A stretch of 64,000 nt of DNA from Melioribacter sp. GTDB lineage: Bacteria > Bacteroidota > Ignavibacteria > Ignavibacteriales > Melioribacteraceae. The stretch spans positions 21,805 through 85,804 of the forward strand of contig JAHEZQ010000016.1 of the NCBI GenBank assembly GCA_023250955.1, read 5' to 3'. Position 1 is the stretch's first letter. Each line of letters starts with the position of its first letter. Of this stretch, positions 27,105 to 35,650 are shown piece after piece. Position numbers and translations under genes: made by a program. The notes under the pieces were generated by a model. That model did not search any database and was not told the origin of the DNA. It saw only the letters and a list, made by a program, of their open reading frames with translations.

Positions 27105-28496
27105 ATGGCTGCAAAAAAAATAATTAAAAGAAGCTGGGCTGAACCGTTCAAAATTAAAATGGTTGAGCCGATAAAAATGACAAACAAAGATTACCGGGAA
27201 AAATGTGCAAAGGTTGCCGGTTATAATACTTTCTTACTTAAGAGCGCAGATGTTTACATAGATTTACTTACAGACAGCGGTACAAACGCAATGAGCGATT
27301 ATCAATGGGCAGGGATGATGTTGGGTGATGAAGCTTATGCAGGCAGTAGAAATTTTTATTATTTGTGGGACAATGTAAAAAAATATTACGGAATGCCTTA
27401 CTTCGTTCCCACTCATCAAGGCAGAGCGGCAGAACATATGATATCACAAATTTTAATTTCACCAGATAATGTTGTTCCCGGCAACATGTATTTTACAACA
27501 ACACGCGAACATATTGAAATTGCCGGCGGTAGATTTGTTGATGTTATTATTGATGAAGCACACGATCCGCAAAATACTCATCCTTTTAAAGGCAACATTG
27601 ATCTGAATAAACTAGAAGATACTATAAAAAAAGTAGGTGCAAAAAATATTCCTTATGTGTTCATGGCGGGGCCGGTTAATATGGCTGGTGGACAACCATT
27701 TTCAATTTCGAATTTGAAAGCAGTACGCTCACTTCTTAATAAATATAAAATTAAACTTTGGTTCGATGCTACAAGAGCAACAGAAAATGCATACTTTATT
27801 AAAATGCGCGAAAAAGGGCATGAGAATAAAACAATTGCGGCAATTTTAAAAGAAATGTGTTCTTACTTTGATGGATTGTGGGTGAGCGCTAAAAAAGATT
27901 TGATGGTTAACATCGGCGGATTCCTTGCAACTCGTGATAAACGTGTTTTTGAAGAAGCGCGTAATATGGTTGTGGTTTATGAAGGACTTCATACTTACGG
28001 CGGACTTGCCGGACGCGATATGGAAGCTATGGCTAGAGGAATAGAAGAAATGGTTGAGTTCGATAATGTTAGAGCAAGAATTGGACAAGTTGAGTATTGC
28101 GGTAAACAACTTGAGAAATATAATATTCCTATGGTATATCCGTTTGGAGGACATGCAATATTTCTTGATGCAAAAAAATTCTTACCTCATTTATCACAGG
28201 ATGTATTCCCGGCACAAACTTTAGCTTCGGAAATTTATATTGACAGCGGTGTACGCGCAATGGAACGCGGTGTAGTTTCTGCGGGACGCGATCCGAAGAC
28301 CGGGAAACACCGTTATCCAAAACTTGAATTAGTACGTTTAACTTTTCCAAGACGTGTCTATACACAAGCTCATATTGATGTTACTGTTGAATCTGTTGCA
28401 CAAGTCTTTGAGAATAGAAAAAAGATTAAGGGATTAAAGATGGTTTATGAACCGAAACAATTAAGATTCTTCCAGGCAAGATTTAAAAAACTGTAA
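27105..28496 (+). CDS. Beta-eliminating lyase, tyrosine phenol-lyase-like (tryptophanase/TPL family)
   Basis: THQGRAAEHMI, SAKKDLMVNIGGFLA (PLP Lys), SGVRAMERGVVSAGRDPKTG, YEPKQLRFFQARF. Confidence 0.88.
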   Translation: MAAKKIIKRSWAEPFKIKMVEPIKMTNKDYREKCAKVAGYNTFLLKSADVYIDLLTDSGTNAMSDYQWAGMMLGDEAYAGSRNFYYLWDNVKKYYGMPYFVPTHQGRAAEHMISQILISPDNVVPGNMYFTTTREHIEIAGGRFVDVIIDEAHDPQNTHPFKGNIDLNKLEDTIKKVGAKNIPYVFMAGPVNMAGGQPFSISNLKAVRSLLNKYKIKLWFDATRATENAYFIKMREKGHENKTIAAILKEMCSYFDGLWVSAKKDLMVNIGGFLATRDKRVFEEARNMVVVYEGLHTYGGLAGRDMEAMARGIEEMVEFDNVRARIGQVEYCGKQLEKYNIPMVYPFGGHAIFLDAKKFLPHLSQDVFPAQTLASEIYIDSGVRAMERGVVSAGRDPKTGKHRYPKLELVRLTFPRRVYTQAHIDVTVESVAQVFENRKKIKGLKMVYEPKQLRFFQARFKKL

Positions 28497-28505
28497 TCTA
28501 TTTTT

Positions 28506-28591
28506 GTCATGCTGATCACGACTTGTCGGGAGAAGCATCTCAAACTCAATATTTGAGATTTTTCATCCCGCTCAACGGGACTCAGAATGAC
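28506..28591. repeat. Extragenic palindromic element, GTCATnCTGA family (diverged copy)
   Basis: GTCATGCTGA ... TCAGAATGAC terminal inverted ends; internal ATCTCAAA / TTTGAGAT stem. Confidence 0.8.
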
Positions 28592-28634
28592 CGAATCAAT
28601 TATGGGCGAGAGCAACTCGCCCAATTTTTAAATT

Positions 28635-31190
28635 ATGGAACCACTTAAGCTAAAAGAAAAATTTTTCGAGGATCGTGATAGAATCTTCAACACAGAAGAT
28701 CTTCTCAAAGATCCGTTTAAATTCTCCGTTAAGTGGAGTATTCTTGTTGAAGAATATATTCTAAAAGTATTGAAAGGAATAAAACTTAATTGTGCTGTTG
28801 CGTCAGTCGGAAGTTTTAGCAGACGCGAACTTTCTCCTTACTCTGATATAGATCTGATGTTCATTTTCGAAAAAATAGATGGGAATGAAGCAGTAATAAA
28901 TAATTGTATTACAATGCTATGGGATGCCGGTATAGAAGTCTCTCATACAATTCGTGATTTTTCCGATATTCAAAAATTTCTTAATTCAGATCTTCATGCA
29001 TTCACTCAATTTTTCGAAACAAGATATATTCTTGGAAATGAAAAGCTTTACCACAAATGGAATAAAAAAATATTTGAATTTTTAACTGAAAAACACAAGA
29101 AGAAATTAATTCAAGATTTTTTTGAAGACATAAAACTTCGTTATGCTAAATACGGTGAATCAGCAAAAGTACTTGAACCCAATGTTAAATATACCGCAGG
29201 CGGTTTACGCGATCTTCAGGTTATAGAATGGATATTCACTTTAAAAAATGATTTGTTGCTCACTTCTCAAGAAGAAATTACCCAAACACAAAATTTCTTA
29301 AGCATTCTTAAAGGGAATAAAATTCTTATCCCGCGGGCTGTTGCGCGTTTGCAGGAAAGTTACCGGTTTATTCTTAATGCCCGCAATCACCTTCACTTGA
29401 TAAGTAAATATAAAAATGACAGACTCGAATTTATTTATCAAGAAAAAATAGCAAACGTTCTAGGTTATTCCGGAGACGGCTGGCATGCGTATATGAGAAA
29501 ATATTTCGATGCAGCGAATATTATAAAAAGATTTACCAGCACAATGATAAAACGTTTCAACGAGGAATTTACTTCGCCAATCAGTGATTTCTTGTTGATG
29601 CATCTTGATGATGATTTTTCCTTAAAAGGAAATGTTATTTATCAGACAAGTAAGACAGAGCTTTCATTATCCATAATATTGCGCTCATTATATTACAGGG
29701 GATTATACGATGCACGCTTTGATGAACCTCTCCGCACAAAAATTATTGAAGCAATAATAGATCATGAAGAAACACAAATATTAGAAACAAGATCATCTGT
29801 TTTTTTCCGTGAAATATTAAAGCTGCCTAAAAATGTTGGAAAAACTTTAGCAACCATGAATGAACTCGGTGTTCTTGCAGCATTCCTTCCCGAGTTTAAG
29901 GAATTGGTCGGATATTTTCAGCCCGGAGTTTATCATTGTTACACTGCTGATGAACACACAATAATTGCTTTAACTACTCTTGAACAGCTTTCAGAAGAAA
30001 CTTCCTTGCTGGGTAAATTATTTCAAGGTGTAAAACATAAAGACATTTTATATCTGGCTGTTCTTTTTCATGATATTGCCAAACCAATAAGTTTATCCGG
30101 GCACGAGATCATTGGAGCGGAGATAGCAAATTCCGTTATGGAGAGACTCGGTTACAGTTTTGAAGAAATTGAAACAGTTCAGTTCCTTGTACATCATCAT
30201 TTAACGATGGAACAAGTAGCATTCCGTCGTAATCTTAATGATCCGTCAACGTTGAATAGTTTTGCTGATTTATTTCCTAATTCAGAATGGCTTGATCTTT
30301 TGTATTTACTCACTTATGCAGATCTCTCGGCTGTATCACAAGTTGTATGGACACAATGGAAGAGTGAACTATTAAACGAGTTATACCGTAAAACAAAAAC
30401 AATGCTGGATGATAGAATCAGCGGTCAGGAATTACTTTCATACAATTTAAAAGATATTATTCAGAGCTCGGATATTTATTCCGAAGAATCGTTCAAAGAT
30501 CATATTGAATCAATTAATGACATAAGTTATCTGCAGCATTTTTCCACAGAAGAAATAAATCGTCACATTGAAGAAATCGAAAAAGGATCGCCGGTTTCTG
30601 TCTTCTTTAAAGAAGAAAGCGATTTTACCGTTGTAACTGTAATTACACGCGATTCAGAAGCATTGCTTTCTCGAATGTGCGGTGCGCTTTCTATTAACGA
30701 TCTTAATATTCACGATGCGAAAATATTTACTCGTAAAGATGGAATTGTTATTGACAGCTTTAATGTTTCCGATTTCAGAACGGGCAATGTAGTTGATGAT
30801 GGACGATTTACAAAAATTACGAATGATCTTTATCTGGCAGTAGAGAACGAATTACAAATCACAAAAGAGTTTAACAAAATAAAATCTAAATGGTGGCGCA
30901 TAGAGAATAAGCTTTTTAAGAGAAAAGGAAAAATCAAAATTGTTTTCGAGAAACATGATAAATATACAATCATAGATATTTTTTCTTCCGATCGTCTCGG
31001 GCTGCTTTATCAAATAACAAAAAAGATGAACGAACTTGGTCTTTCTATTTACTTTGCAAAAATTTCCACCAAGGCAGATGATGTTGTAGATTCATTTTAC
31101 ATTCTTGACCGGAATAGAAAAAAGATTTCCTCCGATGTTTATCAATTAATAACTCACGAATTAACTCAAACAATTGAAGAAATGTTATAG
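28635..31190 (+). CDS. glnD: GlnD-like PII uridylyltransferase/uridylyl-removing enzyme
   Basis: ASVGSFSRRELSPYSDIDLMFIF nucleotidyltransferase; LFHDIAKPISLSGHEIIGAE HD domain; two C-terminal ACT-like segments. Confidence 0.85.
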   Translation: MEPLKLKEKFFEDRDRIFNTEDLLKDPFKFSVKWSILVEEYILKVLKGIKLNCAVASVGSFSRRELSPYSDIDLMFIFEKIDGNEAVINNCITMLWDAGIEVSHTIRDFSDIQKFLNSDLHAFTQFFETRYILGNEKLYHKWNKKIFEFLTEKHKKKLIQDFFEDIKLRYAKYGESAKVLEPNVKYTAGGLRDLQVIEWIFTLKNDLLLTSQEEITQTQNFLSILKGNKILIPRAVARLQESYRFILNARNHLHLISKYKNDRLEFIYQEKIANVLGYSGDGWHAYMRKYFDAANIIKRFTSTMIKRFNEEFTSPISDFLLMHLDDDFSLKGNVIYQTSKTELSLSIILRSLYYRGLYDARFDEPLRTKIIEAIIDHEETQILETRSSVFFREILKLPKNVGKTLATMNELGVLAAFLPEFKELVGYFQPGVYHCYTADEHTIIALTTLEQLSEETSLLGKLFQGVKHKDILYLAVLFHDIAKPISLSGHEIIGAEIANSVMERLGYSFEEIETVQFLVHHHLTMEQVAFRRNLNDPSTLNSFADLFPNSEWLDLLYLLTYADLSAVSQVVWTQWKSELLNELYRKTKTMLDDRISGQELLSYNLKDIIQSSDIYSEESFKDHIESINDISYLQHFSTEEINRHIEEIEKGSPVSVFFKEESDFTVVTVITRDSEALLSRMCGALSINDLNIHDAKIFTRKDGIVIDSFNVSDFRTGNVVDDGRFTKITNDLYLAVENELQITKEFNKIKSKWWRIENKLFKRKGKIKIVFEKHDKYTIIDIFSSDRLGLLYQITKKMNELGLSIYFAKISTKADDVVDSFYILDRNRKKISSDVYQLITHELTQTIEEML

Positions 31191-31198
31191 GTGATAAA

Positions 31199-32026
31199 TT
31201 GAATTTCATGAATAAAACAAATCCAATTGGTTTTTTTGATTCCGGTATTGGCGGATTAACAGTTGTTAGATCGGTTACACGATTAATGCCGAACGAAAAT
31301 ATTGTTTACTTTGGTGATACTGCCCGCGTTCCGTATGGATCGAAATCCAATGATACTGTTGTTGAATATTCTCTTCAAGCAGCAAATTTCCTTTTAAGGA
31401 AAAATATTAAACTGCTTGTTGTTGCATGCAACACTGCATCATCTGTTGCTCTTAAAGAATTAAGAAAATTTTTAACGATACCAGTTATTGGAATGATTGA
31501 ACCCGGCGCAAAGATGGCTCTTCAAGAATCGAGAAGAGGAATAGTTGGAGTAATTGGAACACGCGCAACAATAAATAATAAAGCTTATGCGCACGAGTTG
31601 AAAAAATTAAATCCAAAAGTAAAAGTTTACGAAAAAGCCTGTCCCTTATTTGTTCCACTTGCAGAGGAAGGATGGCTTGATCACAAAGTAACGGAGCTTG
31701 TAGCAAAAGAATATTTGGGAGATTTTCACAAAAATAAAATAGATAGTTTAATTCTTGGCTGTACACATTACCCGATACTTCAAGATGTAATTCAAAAAGT
31801 TGTCGGGAAAAATGTAAAGTTGATTGATTCCGGAACTCCAGCGGCAAGATTGGTTGAAGATTATTTGAACGGAAGACAACTACGCAATCAGTCTGTTCAT
31901 CACGGCCAAAGTGAATTTTATGTCAGCGATGTTCCCGTAAAATTTAGAGAAGTCGCCGAGAGATTTCTTGGCAAGAAAATTACTCATTTGCACAAAGTTG
32001 AGTTAGATGAACTAACTAATGAGTAA
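31199..32026 (+). CDS. murI: Glutamate racemase (start TTG 31199 or ATG 31208)
   Basis: PIGFFDSGIGGLTVVRS, VVACNTASSVAL, LILGCTHYPIL. Confidence 0.95.
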   Translation: MNFMNKTNPIGFFDSGIGGLTVVRSVTRLMPNENIVYFGDTARVPYGSKSNDTVVEYSLQAANFLLRKNIKLLVVACNTASSVALKELRKFLTIPVIGMIEPGAKMALQESRRGIVGVIGTRATINNKAYAHELKKLNPKVKVYEKACPLFVPLAEEGWLDHKVTELVAKEYLGDFHKNKIDSLILGCTHYPILQDVIQKVVGKNVKLIDSGTPAARLVEDYLNGRQLRNQSVHHGQSEFYVSDVPVKFREVAERFLGKKITHLHKVELDELTNE

Positions 32027-32041
32027 TTCTGGAATCCAGTA

Positions 32042-32578
32042 TCATTTTCCCAAAGCTAGTTGATACATAAAAACTCCCGAAATTGTTTTTGCATCAACAA
32101 TTTTCCCATTACGGATTTTTTTTTCAATCTCATCAAGTGTTAGTTCAAAAACTTCCATCCCTTCTTCGCCTTCTTCGCGTGCATGATTACCAGGTGTTAA
32201 TTCTTCAGCAAGATAGATATGAAGAACTTCATTACAAAAGCCCGGAGTAGTATAAATTTTTCCAAGTTTTGTAATCTTGCTCGAAGTATAGCCAGTTTCT
32301 TCCGTAAGTTCCCTTGTTGCGCAAAGTAATGGATCTTCATCTTTTTCAAGTTTTCCAGCGGGAAGTTCTAAAAGAATTTCATTATGCGGATAACGGTATT
32401 GAGAGATCAAAACAATTTTACCATCACCTTTTAACGGTAATACAACAGCTCCTCCCGGATGTACTGCTACTTGTCTGAAAGATTTGTTACCTGTTCCTTT
32501 ATATTCTATTTGATCCACTTTCACATCAAAAACTTTTCCATGAAAAATTGTATCTGATTTGGTCACAGAGAAATTCAT
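32042..32578 (-). CDS. NUDIX hydrolase (ADP-ribose pyrophosphatase-like)
   Basis: LELPAGKLEKDEDPLLCATRELTEETGY Nudix box. Confidence 0.92.
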   Translation of the reverse strand: MNFSVTKSDTIFHGKVFDVKVDQIEYKGTGNKSFRQVAVHPGGAVVLPLKGDGKIVLISQYRYPHNEILLELPAGKLEKDEDPLLCATRELTEETGYTSSKITKLGKIYTTPGFCNEVLHIYLAEELTPGNHAREEGEEGMEVFELTLDEIEKKIRNGKIVDAKTISGVFMYQLALGK

Positions 32579-32732
32579 TCTAACCTCAGTTGTTTATACA
32601 AAGATAAAAAAGTTGATAATGATTATGTAAAAACAAATTTATTGAAAGAGAGATATTTAGTAATTATGTTTAATATGTAGACGGTAGTAACAGTAATAAA
32701 CAAATTAAAAATAAGTTGGAAAGGAAATAAAT

Positions 32733-33026
32733 ATGTATTTAATAAGAGATGTATTCCGCGCAAAACCCGGAAGAGCAAAAAATCTTGTCAGTGCTTTTAA
32801 GCAGGCCGCACCATTTATGGAAGCGGAAGGTTTTAAAAATATAAAAGTTATGACGGATATAGTTGCAACCTATTGGACTGTAGTTCTTCAACAGGAAGTT
32901 GAAAGTCTTGATCTTTTTGAAAAAAATTTAAAAGGAGCTACCACTAAACCTCAGGTTGCGGAAATCATGAAAGGTTATATGGATAATGTTGAAGGAGGGC
33001 ACAGAGAGATTTTCAAGTTAGAATAA
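32733..33026 (+). CDS. Small dimeric alpha/beta-barrel-like protein (97 aa)
   Basis: MYLIRDVFRAKPGRAKNLVSAFKQAAPFMEAEGFKNIKVMTDIVATYWTVVLQQEVESL; NIPSNAP/ABM-like pattern. Confidence 0.65.
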   Translation: MYLIRDVFRAKPGRAKNLVSAFKQAAPFMEAEGFKNIKVMTDIVATYWTVVLQQEVESLDLFEKNLKGATTKPQVAEIMKGYMDNVEGGHREIFKLE

Positions 33027-33035
33027 ATTTATTTA

Positions 33036-33070
33036 TTAAGATAGAATCCCGTCTCGGGATTCTATCTTAA
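33036..33070. terminator. Bidirectional rho-independent terminator between convergent genes
   Basis: Perfect 16-bp stem TTAAGATAGAATCCCG-tct-CGGGATTCTATCTTAA. Confidence 0.9.
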
Positions 33071-33077
33071 CTTTTTA

Positions 33078-33437
33078 TTAGTCATAATACGGTACAAGTT
33101 CATGACCAAGATATTTTATGACTGCAGTAATCACTCCGAGATCATCTAAATAACCAACCAGCGGGACTATATCCGGAATTGCATCTATCGGACTGATAAA
33201 ATAGATAAGCGCTGCGACAACAATTGATTTACGATACCAAGGCACATGTTTATCAACCATATACCGGTACAATGCCTTCGCCTCATTTGCAAATCGAATT
33301 TTACTTCCAACTCGTTCAACTTTTTCCCAGAGACGATCTTCTACATAATCATTGCCGCGTCTAACTTTTTCTTCAGTATCAAAACTGTTTTCATCAATTG
33401 CAGTTGCGTTCAGATATTCTCTTTCGTCGTAATTCAT
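33078..33437 (-). CDS. YkvA family protein (DUF1232)
   Basis: YRKSIVVAALIYFISPIDAIPDIVPLVGYLDDLGVITAVIKYL. Confidence 0.9.
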   Translation of the reverse strand: MNYDEREYLNATAIDENSFDTEEKVRRGNDYVEDRLWEKVERVGSKIRFANEAKALYRYMVDKHVPWYRKSIVVAALIYFISPIDAIPDIVPLVGYLDDLGVITAVIKYLGHELVPYYD

Positions 33438-33448
33438 GGTTCACCCAT

Positions 33449-35464
33449 TTATTTTTTATATTGTTCAAACCAATCAAAGATTGTATTCCACCAAAGTCTC
33501 GCGTTTTGTGGTTTGGTTACAAAATGGAATTCATCCGGGAAATACAAAAATTTACTTGGTACACCTTTTCGTTGCAGTGCAGTAAAAAGTTCGAATGCTT
33601 GTGTCTCTGATAATCTAAAATCCAAAGCACCATGCACTATCAGCATTGGAGTTTTAAAATTCTTTACAAATCTATTCGGTGACCATTTTTCATAAAGAGT
33701 TCTGTTTTGCCATGGTGTTCCTTTCATTTCCCATTCCGGGAACCAGAGTTCTTCAGTTGAACCGTACATACTTTCAATATTGTAAACACCATCGTGAGAT
33801 ACAACCGCATTAAATTTATTGAAATGACCTTCCAACCAGTTAATCATATATCCACCGTAAGAAGCGCCGGCAGCAAAGGTGTTGTTCGCATCAATGAATT
33901 TGAAATTCTTTATTGCATAATCATAAGTATTTATTAAATCTGTATAAACTTTTCCGCCCCAATCGCCGGAAATCTCATCAGTGAATTTTTGTCCGTAGCC
34001 GGTACTGCCGCGTGGATTAGGCGCGACAACAACATATCCTTTCGAAGCAAATAGTTGTGTATTCCATCTATAGTGAAAATCGTCAGCCCAATTTCCTTGC
34101 GGTCCGCCATGAATTAAAAAAATGAGAGGATATTTTTTATTCGGATTAAAGAAAGGCGGTTTTACAATAATTGATTGAACCTTCGCTTTGTTTGCACCAA
34201 CACTCAAGAATGTATCAAACTCACCGAATTGAATTTGTGAAAGTAATTCCCCGTTGATGTTGGTTATTTGTTTTAAATTATTTCCATCTGTATCAACCGA
34301 AAAAATTTCATTTGGTAAAATACTTTGATTACGTAAGAAGTAAATTTTATTCCCGTCAGAAGAGAGTTGCATGGAGGTGTTTGTTCCGTCTTTAATTAAG
34401 ACTGTATTTTCTCCTGTTTCAAGATCGTATTTGAAAATAGAATGAAACGCTTCTCTATCCGCATCGTAATAAACAAATTTTCCATCGGGTGAAAACAAAA
34501 TTTGTCCGATTGAGATATCAAGTTTTTCCGTTACATTTTTTAATTCTCCACTTGTGCGATTGTAAAGCATAAGCGTTTGTTTGTCGGATTCAAATCCCGC
34601 ACGTGCCATTGAATGAAACGCAATATATTTTCCATCGGGTGAATAAACAGGACCGTTGTCATTTCCGCCGCTAACCGAAATCTTTTTGTATTGACCCGGT
34701 GACTTTTCATTAATTATGAAGACATCATTATTTGTACTTGTAGCTAAATCTTTATCTGTATTCATTGTAAAAGCAACTTCATTCCCATCAGGAGAAAGTG
34801 CGTAATCCACGTCAGCGCCAAGCGCAATTGGAGGAACATCGAACTTACTGTTTAATGTTAGATCAACATATTCTTTCGTTTTAACATTAAGAAGAAATAG
34901 GTGACTGCGTTTATCTCCGCGCCATTCATTCCAATGACGGTACATAAGTTCAGTAAAAATTTTTGCTTTTACTTTACTTTCTTCAGCTTCTTTATCTTTC
35001 TTTTCATTACAGAGTTGTGTTGTGCAATCTGGATATACGCTCGATACAAATAGAGCAAACTTTCCGTCTTTTGACCAAACTAATCCTGAAGCACCTGTGT
35101 AAAGATCTGTTAATTGAACATTGTTAGAACCATCGAGATCACAAAGCCAAATATTATTTTTGAATTCGTAAGAAATTTTATTTCCATCGGTTGTAAATTT
35201 TGGAGCGCTCTCTCCTGCTTCTGAATTTTTGATTGCGTGTAAATATTTTCCTTCGCTACTAATCATCCATATATCACTGTTTCCTTTATTCTTATCCATA
35301 TCATAAGATGTAGCTGCAAAGACAATACTTTTTCCATCGGGTGAAAGATTAAAACCTGTTATGCGTTTCATATTCCACATGTCTTCAATTGTCATAGCTC
35401 GTTTCTGGGCACTTATTGTTAATGCCGATATTGATAATATTAGAATTAGAAAAAATCGTTTCAT
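33449..35464 (-). CDS. S9 family peptidase (acylaminoacyl/DPP5-like)
   Basis: Signal peptide, WD40-like propeller repeats, HGGPQGNWADDF, AAGASYGGYMINWL, HGALDFRLSETQAFELF, PDEFHFV. Confidence 0.92.
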   Translation of the reverse strand: MKRFFLILILSISALTISAQKRAMTIEDMWNMKRITGFNLSPDGKSIVFAATSYDMDKNKGNSDIWMISSEGKYLHAIKNSEAGESAPKFTTDGNKISYEFKNNIWLCDLDGSNNVQLTDLYTGASGLVWSKDGKFALFVSSVYPDCTTQLCNEKKDKEAEESKVKAKIFTELMYRHWNEWRGDKRSHLFLLNVKTKEYVDLTLNSKFDVPPIALGADVDYALSPDGNEVAFTMNTDKDLATSTNNDVFIINEKSPGQYKKISVSGGNDNGPVYSPDGKYIAFHSMARAGFESDKQTLMLYNRTSGELKNVTEKLDISIGQILFSPDGKFVYYDADREAFHSIFKYDLETGENTVLIKDGTNTSMQLSSDGNKIYFLRNQSILPNEIFSVDTDGNNLKQITNINGELLSQIQFGEFDTFLSVGANKAKVQSIIVKPPFFNPNKKYPLIFLIHGGPQGNWADDFHYRWNTQLFASKGYVVVAPNPRGSTGYGQKFTDEISGDWGGKVYTDLINTYDYAIKNFKFIDANNTFAAGASYGGYMINWLEGHFNKFNAVVSHDGVYNIESMYGSTEELWFPEWEMKGTPWQNRTLYEKWSPNRFVKNFKTPMLIVHGALDFRLSETQAFELFTALQRKGVPSKFLYFPDEFHFVTKPQNARLWWNTIFDWFEQYKK

Positions 35465-35589
35465 TGTTACCTCGGATGGTTTTTATTTAATTGTAAATTA
35501 TGAAAAGGTTATACGAAAAAAAATACTATTGATTTGGCGTGATTATTAGAATGTAGCTGATATTCCAATTTATCGCTTAATACTCTTTC

Positions 35590-35620
35590 TTGATAAGCCT
35601 CCCCATTTTTCCTAACTTTG
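35590..35620 (+). promoter_or_regulatory. Putative Bacteroidota-type promoter of leuS
   Basis: TTG-N20-TAACTTTG, 30 nt upstream of ATG 35651. Confidence 0.35.
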
Positions 35621-35650
35621 CTTCCAATTTTCACAACTATTGCAATTAGA

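Noticed and set aside
31485-31847. 120-aa antisense ORF within murI
   Set aside because: Antisense shadow ORF of a well-supported gene; like the other internal antisense ORFs in the track it lacks independent support.
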